Positions 35,494-43,400 of a stretch of 64,000 bases of DNA are shown here, piece by piece. Location of the stretch: positions 611,001 through 675,000 of the forward strand of contig MCFH01000027.1 in the NCBI GenBank assembly GCA_002104945.1, in the 5' to 3' direction. The notes beneath the pieces are model-generated. The model was not told the origin of the DNA, did not search any database, and saw only the letters and a list, made by a program, of their open reading frames with translations. Positions within the stretch are counted from its first letter, which is position 1, and the number at the start of each line of letters is the position of its first letter. The position numbers and the translations under genes are program-made. This DNA is from Piromyces finnis (lineage: Eukaryota > Neocallimastigomycota > Neocallimastigomycetes > Neocallimastigales > Neocallimastigaceae).

Positions 35494-35727
35494 CAAAATT
35501 TTGATCTTTGGCTCGGTGTCCCATTGGAAGTCAAATACAATTATTATACTTTAGTATGATAGTGGCTTTCTTACTTTAATTAAAATTACTAGAATACATT
35601 ATACCCAATTTTTATTCATTTGTGTTTATTTAAACATATTTTTTTTATTTTTATTTATTTTTAATTTTTTATTACATGTATTATAATTTTAATTAAATTA
35701 ATAATAAAGTTTAAAATATTTGATGCC

Positions 35728-35766
<39 letters not shown>

Positions 35767-35769
<3 letters not shown>

Positions 35770-35778
35770 CTTTATAAT
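35767..35778. repeat. Right target-site duplication of LINE copy 2
   Basis: ATGCTTTATAAT following the poly(A), identical to 30045-30056. Confidence 0.93.
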
Positions 35779-36015
35779 TAGGAGTAATAGAGAGGATAGC
35801 TGACTTGACTTTATTAATACTAATATCTTGGTTGATATCCTATTTATCAAGCATAGGGAGTGAAAAACGCTTATTTATTGGTTCTTCATACCAATGCTCC
35901 AAATCGAGACTTACACTACTTGGATCAAATGCAAAATTTTCGAAATAGTCATGCTAAACCTCTAGTTGTTCTTTCGTAGCAACAACTAAATCTCCACTTT
36001 TATTTTTAGTTGATA
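35779..36015 (-). mobile_element. Old LINE, 5' portion (continuation of 28916-30056)
   Basis: The minus strand matches the LINE ORF segment from KNKSGDLVVAT.EQL through the HWYEEP and SLPMLD blocks to SAILTTPNYKAS. It is collinear with the piece that ends at 30056. The older element is 5'-truncated at about 36015, where lectin-like coding sequence begins. Confidence 0.85.
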
Positions 36016-37500
36016 TTACCAGTATCCTGAATAAAGAATCTATACCTTTTATTATTTGAAACCAAAGCTTTTTCTTGTCCTAATACGTTTCCACAATTCA
36101 TTTCAATAGTATTGGTATTAAGATCTTTTACGGATTTTTTGAGAATATTGTGTTTATAACCATAGGTATCGTCAGTTTGAATAGTTGTATCGATAATTAA
36201 TGGATATACATATTTAACTGGGAAAGCATATTCTTTATAGCTTTGTTGTGTTCCATATATTTCCCATTGTTTTACACCTACACCATCGTATAATGAAACG
36301 GTAGCTCCAATTGTAGGATCATGTATATCATTAGGTCTATATTCACTTATATATAAATAATAACCTTTATTATCTGGAAAGCCTACATTGAATGGTAAGT
36401 CTTTTGGGGTTCATTACCAAAAGACTTACCATCATTATTCATAGTTATTCCCTCATTAAAGTTTGGTGATGGATCTGAAGTACTTATACCATTAGATCAC
36501 AAAATATCTTTACTTGTACATGTATTAATATTAGAACCTCTTCACAAAATTAATTCACCTGTAGGTAATAGTCCAAAACTGTAAGTAACCTTTTTTTGTT
36601 GTTATATATTTACCTGGTATTAAGTTACCTTTATCTTTACCAGATGATATAGTATTAAGAACTTTACCATCTTCTTTATAAAATATAAATCTATTAATAT
36701 TAGGATTAACTAAATCATCATTATAAATTTTTGTATCATCCCATGATGTTGAAGTGAATATGTAAATTTTTTAAATTCTACAGGAAACTTTTATTATATC
36801 AAATCTTTGTTTTGGATATTTCTTCGGATTTACTCCAATTTGTTTCGTTGGCCACATCTCTTCCATCAGTTACAGCATGAGAATAATCCTCATTAAATGT
36901 ATAAGTATGGGCCTTTTCAGAACTAGTAGTGTGAGTATCTTCGGAATTTTTAGTAGTAGATTCGTTCGTTGTATTAATTACATATTGTGAGTATTTTCAA
37001 AAGATTTGGAAAATCCTTTTGTTGTATTTCCATTGGTAGAATCTGATACAACAACAAGTGAATGGGCTAATTCGATAGGTCTATTTTGTTCTTCTGTATA
37101 GGTATCACCTTTAATAATTGTTTTACCAGCTGATTTATGATAAAATTGGCCATTTTCACTGCTTATACTGATTGTATCTTGAATTTCATCATTATACGAA
37201 ATAGTACATGTCATCATTACTAGAATCAGTATAATATGGATCAACTATTTTGATCATACCACTATATAGACGCAAAACTCTTTACTTGAAATACTTTCAA
37301 CATTTTCAATATCTTCAATATTTTCAGTATTCTCAATACCTTCAGTAAATTCGGTACTTTCAGTACCTTCTGTAAATACAATACTATCTGTAAATTCAAT
37401 ACCTTTAATAAATTCAATATCTTCAATGTTTTTGGTACTTTCAGCACTTTCAATATCTGTTATATTAATAGATTTTGTACTAATACTAGTTATATAACTA
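36016..37500 (-). pseudogene. Decayed multi-bulb-lectin surface-protein gene (5' and middle parts)
   Basis: Reading the minus strand from 37500, an acidic Thr/Glu/Ile repeat region (TENIEDIENVES) comes first. Then, across several frameshifts, come DEIQDTISISSENGQFYHKS (part of an 88-codon open piece, 36978-37244), HAVTDGRDVANETNW, LIPGKYITTKKGYLQF, GELIL-stop-RGSN, KDIL-stop-SNG, GYYLYISEYRPNDIHDP and ALVSNNKRYRFFIQDTGNI. The repeated xLxxxGELxLW / YRFxxxDTGNI pattern is that of B-lectin (bulb-type, mannose-binding) repeats. It suggests a secreted or wall-bound adhesin-like protein, although no intact signal peptide can be read. It has been killed by frameshifts, nonsense changes and the LINE insertion at about 36015. 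Confidence 0.6.
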
Positions 37501-37563
37501 GTAATAAATAATTGTTTTAATATTTTATTATTTTTTATTAAATTGTTTAAAATTAATAAAAAA

Positions 37564-38034
37564 TCAGTTTATGAATACAATATCTTTACTATAAAAAAAT
37601 ATGACTATATGAAAGGGGGTTACTGACTCGTTAGGTAATCTTATATGTTCATCTCCATCATAATAATTTGAATTTATATTAAAATTAAGTACAGAATTAA
37701 ACTTTTCATCAATTTCTTTTATCAATAACAGTCTAAATTTTTTTACTGAAAAGGAAACCTTGTTTTTAATATAAAAGTAATTTTAAAATAAAATTATTAT
37801 CATATTTAAAATTCTCATCAATTTCAAAATCTCTATCATACTTGTAATTTTCATACTTTTCTAATATTTCTTTTCTTATTATGTCACTTTCTTCATAATT
37901 TCTTGGCTTTAAAATTGAACAAATTAAAAATTTAATATCTTCGGCATCAAAGCGACCTTCATAATACAAATTATATTCTTTAAGATATTTTATTCAGAAT
38001 CTTTTTTATTTTTATAATAATCTAAATTATTCAT
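37564..38034 (-). pseudogene. Small unrecognised gene remnant
   Basis: A minus-strand frame from ATG at 38034 (MNNLDYYKNKKDSE) is interrupted by a stop. It resumes in another frame as KYLKEYNLYYEGRFDAEDIK and continues to FKYDNNFILKLLLY, then in a third frame as FRLLLIKEIDEKFNSVLNF. Composition is Lys/Glu/Asp/Tyr-rich and clearly coding-like, but two frameshifts break it. No family recognised. It lies between the lectin pseudogene and the LTR element. Confidence 0.4.
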
Positions 38035-38097
38035 ATTATTTTCTAAAAAATTATATTTAATGTTTCATTTTTTTTAATTTATAATTTAATTATAATA

Positions 38098-38101
38098 AAC
38101 T
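38098..38101. repeat. Left 4-bp target duplication of LTR element
   Basis: AACT before the 5' LTR is matched by AACT at 42310-42313 after the 3' LTR. Confidence 0.6.
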
Positions 38102-38520
38102 TGATATAAAAATAATATGTGACTTGAACATATTATTATATTAGTAATTTTTCCTAATATTAAATTTATATAGATTTATTATAATATTAATTATTTCTAC
38201 AATGTATAAGAATATAATGTAAATGTACGACAAATGTAATATCATGTAATGTAAAAGAGTATTGTAAATGAATGATCCATATAGTTCCAGCCTTATAATT
38301 GGACAATTAATTATTAAGTAAGCCTCATTAGTATAAATAGATTAGAATAAATATTATTAAAAAGGGCTTCTTGTTTTAGTTAGAATTTTAATATTTGACA
38401 ACGACAGAACGTTTTAGTATTTAGACAGAATAGAAATATTGGAACGTTATAAATAAAATTATTAATAAAATATATATTAATTAAAGTTTAATTCTTTCTA
38501 CATAAAATTAACCCGTATCA
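38102..38520 (+). repeat. 5' LTR of Ty3/gypsy-like element
   Basis: About 419 bp starting TGATA and ending TATCA (5-bp terminal inverted repeat). It is nearly the same as 41903-42309. A TATAAATAG box at 38332-38340 is a plausible promoter. It differs from the 3' LTR by about a dozen substitutions and a roughly 12-bp insertion (AAATTATTAATA) near its right end. The LTRs would have been identical at insertion, so the element is not recent. Confidence 0.9.
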
Positions 38521-38523
38521 ACT

Positions 38524-38540
38524 TGGTGGAGATATCGGGG
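38524..38540 (+). other. tRNA primer-binding site
   Basis: TGGTGGAGATATCGGGG lies three bases after the 5' LTR. Its reverse complement CCCCGATATCTCCACCA ends in CCA like a tRNA 3' end, as needed for priming minus-strand synthesis. Which tRNA is used cannot be told here. Confidence 0.7.
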
Positions 38541-38962
38541 ATAGAAAGAATAGTGTTTTTCGATTTTTTTTTAAAAAAAAAAAAAAGTTTTATTGTTATT
38601 TTCTTCCTTTACTACTTAGAAGTAGAAAAGGATATAAAAAGTTATTATTCTTTTAATAATATAATATAATTAAGTAGTTTATACTTGACAGCTACAACGC
38701 TTGCGTATAAATTATTAAAGTTTAGTATATTTACTCCAGTTATTTATTGAGGTTATTTAAGAGTTGGTAACTACCATATCAGTTCTTAAATATTCATTAG
38801 GGGAGTAGAGCGCTTCCGGCAGCTATTAAAGAAATATCACCATTCTAACCCACTGTTAGAATAAAGTATTTATTAGTGAGGGCCCGAAGTGGAGGTCGAA
38901 AACTAAACTTGATAAATAAAATATATTAAATAATTAGTTTGTTATATTATTTTCAGTTAAAT

Positions 38963-39006
<44 letters not shown>

Positions 39007-39054
39007 TGTTTACTCATTAATACCTAACCCTTTAAATTTCAGTAAATTTTTGCT

Positions 39055-40002
39055 ATGGCTAATAGATCTTCGTATTATAGACTTCCTATCTTGGACAAAA
39101 CCCATTGCAACGAAGATGTGTGGAAACGTCAGATGGAAGCATGGTTTTCTAGAGAAGGCATTGTTGATGAGAATGAAAAGTTCGATACCATTGTCGGTTG
39201 TATAGATTTCCCAGAAATTGTTGATGAACTAATTAGGTTTGAACGCATGTGGAACAGGCAACCCTCTTTGGATGAATGTATGCCATCAATTAGGAATAGG
39301 TTAGCCTATTGGAACAACAAACAGGATGGTTTTCGCCGATTAAAGATTATGGTCATTCGTCCTGGAGAAACAGTGGATGAATTCAATAATAGGTTTTTGG
39401 ACCTTTACCATTCTTTGGATGCGGAATATCGCCCCAGAGTTTCTGTGTACGACTATATGCATGCTATCCGTAGTCGTCCAGAATTACAACATGCCCTCAC
39501 CATTCGCGAGCCCGCAACTATTGATGAGGCTTGCCAAACTGCAAAGAACCATGAATACTGGAAAGAATACGCCTCTTATTCCAGTAGCTTTACTCCTGGT
39601 TATAATCCTCATGGTGCTTATACACCACAGTATCGTCCGATGGATAGTCATTATTCCAATCCTAACCCTTATTCTTATGGATATTCCAATAATTCCAGTT
39701 ACAATTATCCCTCAACAACGGTTGCTCCTGTCCAGGCTCCTGGACCTAGTTACTCAGATCCTTATTTCAACAACAGGCCTCCTGCACCAATGAGTGATGG
39801 TTATGCCACTTATCATCAATCTGAATATTACACTCCTTATCCTGCTTATAATCCTCCAAATCAGTATCAAAACAGGTATAATTCATCTTACAATCAGCCT
39901 AGGAATACCCCTCATGCGTCTGGTAACTTTTCCCAAAAAGTGTGTTATCGCTGCCATCAACCAGGACACCTCCAAAAAGACAGTGGTCGTTTAAATCACT
40001 AA
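39055..40002 (+). CDS. LTR element gag (capsid/nucleocapsid-like)
   Basis: 315 residues. The N-terminal half (DVWKRQMEAWFSREG; RLAYWNNKQDGFRRLK; RPGETVDEFNNRFLDLYHSL) is a retrotransposon capsid-type helical domain. A Tyr/Pro/Asn-rich linker follows, and a zinc knuckle ends the protein at residues 297-310. The knuckle reads CYRC-HQPG-H-LQKD-S: the last Cys of C-x2-C-x4-H-x4-C is Ser (AGT at 39982-39984), which probably weakens zinc and RNA binding. The frame overlaps the next ORF by about 60 nt in the -1 frame, typical of gag-pol frameshifting, although no canonical slippery heptamer is seen. Confidence 0.88.
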   Translation: MANRSSYYRLPILDKTHCNEDVWKRQMEAWFSREGIVDENEKFDTIVGCIDFPEIVDELIRFERMWNRQPSLDECMPSIRNRLAYWNNKQDGFRRLKIMVIRPGETVDEFNNRFLDLYHSLDAEYRPRVSVYDYMHAIRSRPELQHALTIREPATIDEACQTAKNHEYWKEYASYSSSFTPGYNPHGAYTPQYRPMDSHYSNPNPYSYGYSNNSSYNYPSTTVAPVQAPGPSYSDPYFNNRPPAPMSDGYATYHQSEYYTPYPAYNPPNQYQNRYNSSYNQPRNTPHASGNFSQKVCYRCHQPGHLQKDSGRLNH

Positions 40003-41057
40003 ATGGAGGTCGATCCACCTCCAGTAACCAAATGGGTCACTCACCATCGGAATCTACGGTCAAAAAGGATATAATTGCTGTAGCTAAAAGGAAATTAGAC
40101 CCTACAGATGAGGAGGAATCAGCTCAAACGAAGAGACGCAACTCGCTCACCTCCTCGAATTCTGATACTACTACTCCTCCTACATCTCCGGTGAGCTCAC
40201 AACCATCTCAGGCACGCCCCCAGGCGAATCTTCCCTCTTCAAAAAATTTTCAGGAAAATAACCACAATGGTGCAGCGGGCACTGTCTCGAACCCCCAGTC
40301 CCCAGGTCATGCGTTCGAATCCCCCTCGTTCCCAAACGTAAGTAGTGTTGAAATGGATTTTGAACAAACTCAGGCACCTCCAGATGTCCGTAAGTCCGAG
40401 AGCCATGTTAAATCTGTATCTTTTAAAAATGTTTCCAAGCCGAAAAGTGAAAAGAAAAGTAAAAGTCCTATTACTTCCTCTCCTAATATCGGAAGCGCAC
40501 TTGTACAGCCCTTAGGCCCAAAAGAGAAAACTATACAAGTCATGAAGTTATCTCAAGGGACAAATAGATATGATATCTGCGAAGACTTGAAAAATACTAA
40601 GGCTAATGTGACTTTCGCCCAACTCTTGGAATTATCCAACCAATCTCGTATGGATCTTGCCAACAACTTAAAGAAGGAACGTGTTCCCTCTAGCTCTATT
40701 GTTATGGGTATGGTCGAACAGGATAATAAGCCGCTGGAACTACAAGTCGTTAATAATCCTCATCACGACTATGTGTCGGGTGCCGTAAAAGACCACGACA
40801 TTGCAGTAGTTCATGCCTTACTGAATGGACATAAGGCTTTTCTTTTAGTTGATTCCTGCAGTAATATTAACTTGGTTTCGAGGAAATTCTTGTTAGATAA
40901 TATAAACGATTTCAAAATTGAAGGCCAAGTCTACAGCAAAATTCAACAGGCTATGGCTGATGATAACCTTCGTACCTTTGATTTGGTTGAACTCAATGTG
41001 TGTATTGGTTCTCTTACCTTTCCGGTCCTATTCCGCATTTGTGTCAAGAAACTTTAG
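39942..41057 (+). CDS. LTR element pol N-terminal part with aspartic-protease-like region (truncated)
   Basis: 371-codon frame, -1 relative to gag and probably entered by frameshifting. A Ser/Pro/Lys-rich linker (NSLTSSNSDTTTPPTSPVSS) is followed by a retropepsin-like domain: HALLNGHKAFLLVDSCSNINLVSRKFLL. The active-site triplet is DSC instead of the usual D-S/T-G, which may be a lineage variant or a mutation. The frame ends at a stop at 41055-41057, right where sequence from the integrase C-terminus begins. The stop is a by-product of the internal deletion. Confidence 0.75.
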   Translation: MLSLPSTRTPPKRQWSFKSLNGGRSTSSNQMGHSPSESTVKKDIIAVAKRKLDPTDEEESAQTKRRNSLTSSNSDTTTPPTSPVSSQPSQARPQANLPSSKNFQENNHNGAAGTVSNPQSPGHAFESPSFPNVSSVEMDFEQTQAPPDVRKSESHVKSVSFKNVSKPKSEKKSKSPITSSPNIGSALVQPLGPKEKTIQVMKLSQGTNRYDICEDLKNTKANVTFAQLLELSNQSRMDLANNLKKERVPSSSIVMGMVEQDNKPLELQVVNNPHHDYVSGAVKDHDIAVVHALLNGHKAFLLVDSCSNINLVSRKFLLDNINDFKIEGQVYSKIQQAMADDNLRTFDLVELNVCIGSLTFPVLFRICVKKL

Positions 41058-41395
41058 GAAGATCCACAGAAGAAATTATAATGGAAAGGTTCGTGGATCA
41101 CGCTAAATGGATAAGGAAGGCGGCTTCAAAAATGCTAGGTACTCTAAAGTATTGGGAAGCTAGAAGACAAAGTAAAATAAGCATGGATCATAAGGAAGAA
41201 TACAAAATAGGCGATCTAGTCAAATTAAGGAATTTCAACAGAACAAAATTGGACCCATATTTTAAAGGACCTTATCAAATCTTAGATATCGCCTGGAATA
41301 CAGTCAAGCTCAAAGACTACAATACGGGACAAGAACTAACCAGGTATACACATATGAAGAATATCCTCCCTTATAAAGAAAATATTTCGTTATGA
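41045..41395 (+). pseudogene. Integrase C-terminal remnant of LTR element
   Basis: The frame reads STEEIIMERFVDHAKWIRKA ... EYKIGDLVKLRNFNRTKLDP, then YFKGPYQILDI to the stop at 41393-41395. The GDLV.LRN...KL.P.F.GPYQI pattern is the conserved integrase C-terminal beta-barrel of Ty3/gypsy elements. It has no start of its own and is out of frame with the protease ORF. Everything from protease to the integrase core has been deleted. Confidence 0.8.
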
Positions 41396-41890
41396 GAGAC
41401 GACACTTTATTTAAAATTTATGATATTTTACAAATTAGATATGTTTAAACATATATATATATATAAAAAAAAAAAAAAAAAAAAAAATAATTAATTTGAA
41501 ATTTCGAAATTGAAATTGAAAAAGTCAAAAAGGGATTTCGAATTTCGAAAAGTCGATTAACTCCTGTTCGACCTTGCTAAACCTCGAGTAGCCTACCGTA
41601 GATTATTGAGAATAATAATAAATAATAATTATAATAATAGTAAATAATAATAATAATAACAATAATAATTAGTTTAATTAGTAATTAGTATATATAAATA
41701 ATCATAATAATAATTAAAAAAAAAAAAAAAAAAAAAAATTTTATTAGTATTTTTTTTCAATTTTTTTTTCAATTTTTTTCAATTTTTTTTAATTTTAGAA
41801 ATTTAGTTTTATAACCAGAAAAATTAATATTATAATCAGATACGCTCAGTAAAAATTTTGTATCTTAAATTATACTTCGCTCTCCTATAG
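41396..41890 (+). other. Non-coding tail of LTR element
   Basis: AT-rich stretch with A runs (41464-41487, 41718-41738), TTCGAAATT repeats near 41500-41555 and AAT-type repeats. No coding capacity seen. It lies between the integrase stop and the polypurine tract. Confidence 0.6.
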
Positions 41891-41902
41891 CGAGGGGATT
41901 TT
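41891..41902 (+). other. Polypurine tract
   Basis: CGAGGGGATTTT immediately precedes the 3' LTR. The GAGGGGA core is the likely plus-strand primer. Confidence 0.6.
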
Positions 41903-42309
41903 TGATATAAAAATAATATGTGACTTGAACATATTATTATATTAGTAATTTTTCCTAATATTAAATTTATATAGATTTATTATAATATTAATTATTTCTA
42001 CAATGTATAAGAATATAATGTAAATGTACGACAAATGTAATATCATGTAATGTAAAGGAATAATGTAGATGTAGAATCCATATAGTTCCAGCCTTATAAT
42101 TGGACAATTAATTATTAAGTAAGCCTCATTAGTATAAATAGATTAGAATAAATATTATTAAAAAGGGCTTCTTGTTTTAGTTAGAATTTTAATATTTGAC
42201 AATGACAGAAAGTTTTAGTATTTAGACAGAATAGAAATATTGGAACGTTATAAATAAAATATATATTAATTAAAGTTTAATTCTTTCTACATAAAATTAA
42301 CCCGTATCA
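41903..42309 (+). repeat. 3' LTR of Ty3/gypsy-like element
   Basis: About 407 bp, TGATA...TATCA, matching 38102-38520. TATAAATAG lies at 42133-42141. It is followed by AACT (42310-42313), the right target duplication. Confidence 0.9.
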
Positions 42310-42313
42310 AACT

Positions 42314-42480
42314 ATATGACACGTGTATTGAAATGTATTGAAACGTATTGAAACGTGGTTGTATGTATTGTATTTACTTAGATATTTAAGCCACAATGTA
42401 AATATATGTATAAATACATATAGTAATGATATAATTATAAAACCTGAATTAACAACTCCTAATAAAAATAATTCATTATT
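42314..42480. repeat. Dispersed repeat, copy A
   Basis: Contains GTATTGAAATGTATT with further GTATTGAAACG repeats, TAAGCCACAATGTAAAT and GTATAAATACATA, followed by AAACCTGAATTAA. The same ordered motifs recur at about 61513-61760. It may be a remnant of a second LTR family, with the TATAAATA acting as its promoter; this is an inference from motif order only. Confidence 0.5.
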
Positions 42481-43400
42481 GTATAGCTTATGGTTAGCTT
42501 GTTTATAATATTTTTATTATTAAAAAAAAAAAAGGTATTGATGTGTTATTTCAAAAAAAGAAAAAAAAGAAATATTTATCAATATTAATATAAATATAAC
42601 ATAAAGCTAGAGAGAAAAAATTAATTTTGTATTTGCTTTTCAAAGTCATTATTTATATATTTTTCTTAGTAATAATATAATTATTGATTAACATAGTTTA
42701 ATATCAGTATAACTATTATTTTTTTATTATTCATTTCATTTATTTATTATTATTTTATAATATATAAAGGATAAAAATATAATATTCTATAGATATTTAT
42801 AGAATTCAAATAAAGAAAAAAATAAAATAAACTTTGTTAATTATTAATTATATCTTAAAATATATTATTTTTTAATGTTTTTAATCCATTTTTTTTTACA
42901 ATATATATATTTTAATAAAATAATTAAAAATTTGTATTATATATAAAATACAAATTTTTAGGTATTCTTATGACAAATAATTCATTAATTCATTATCATT
43001 ATGTAATAATACTATTTTATATGGTACCATTTGTATTTTTTCCTTTATAAATATTCTCTCTTTTTTATTAATATTAATATTAATATTTCATATTTAAATC
43101 TAAAAAAAGGAAAAAAAAAAAAAAAGTATTACAATAGATATTTAATTAAAAGATTTTTAATATATATATCCTTTTTCCTTATGAAAAAAAAACATTATTC
43201 AATAAAATTCATTACTTTAAAATAAGATAGTAATTAAAGTTTTGATATCAAATATTTAGTAATAAGAAAAGAAATATTACATATATTATAAAGAAGTCGA
43301 TAATTTATTATATAAAACGAAAATATAGAAAAAAAAAAAATAATTATTATAGTGTCGTACCAACATTTCAATTTCACTTTTAAAATAAAACAGGATATAT
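42481..43400. other. AT-rich 5' flank of the coiled-coil gene
   Basis: Non-coding. The frame at 43031-43225 is low-complexity Lys/Ile/Tyr translation of AT-rich DNA and not a gene. It probably includes the promoter of the gene at 43401. Confidence 0.55.

Larger units (their letters stand above)
30057..35766 (+). mobile_element. Full-length LINE, copy 2, nested in an older LINE
   Basis: Same family as 2887-8464, about 99% identical in protein. It starts with CCCTCTTGGG and ends with poly(A) at about 35730-35766. It lies in the opposite orientation to the old LINE it entered. The 5' end differs from copy 1: the first 124 nt (30057-30180) are followed by a second, slightly diverged start of the same leader (CCCTCTTAGG at 30181), giving a tandem 5' duplication. 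The 12-bp target duplication on both sides shows this is one recent insertion that brought the duplicated leader with it. Confidence 0.95.
38102..42309 (+). mobile_element. Non-autonomous Ty3/gypsy-like LTR retrotransposon
   Basis: 4.2-kb element bounded by LTRs and a 4-bp duplication (AACT). Its order is 5' LTR, primer-binding site, leader with a 35-nt poly(A), gag, protease-region ORF, integrase C-terminal piece, non-coding tail, polypurine tract and 3' LTR. Reverse transcriptase, RNase H and the integrase core are missing between about 41040 and 41060. Mobility would therefore need proteins from another copy. GC content in the coding part is well above the local average. Confidence 0.9.

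Noticed and set aside
28860-36530. TGA used as a Trp codon
   Set aside because: Intact genes in the window use TGG for Trp, and the LINE ORFs end in TGA. The TGA codons occur only in remnants that also have frameshifts.
38800-38830. U6-like GCGCTTCCGGCAGC in the LTR element leader
   Set aside because: Short resemblance only; no Pol III terminator spacing or U6 core downstream.
40180-40377. 65-codon minus-strand frame inside the LTR element
   Set aside because: It is antisense to the pol linker and reads like the spurious peptides produced by tRNA-like sequence. No start context or conservation argument.
43031-43225. 64-codon Lys/Ile/Tyr frame
   Set aside because: Low-complexity AT-rich translation upstream of a real gene.
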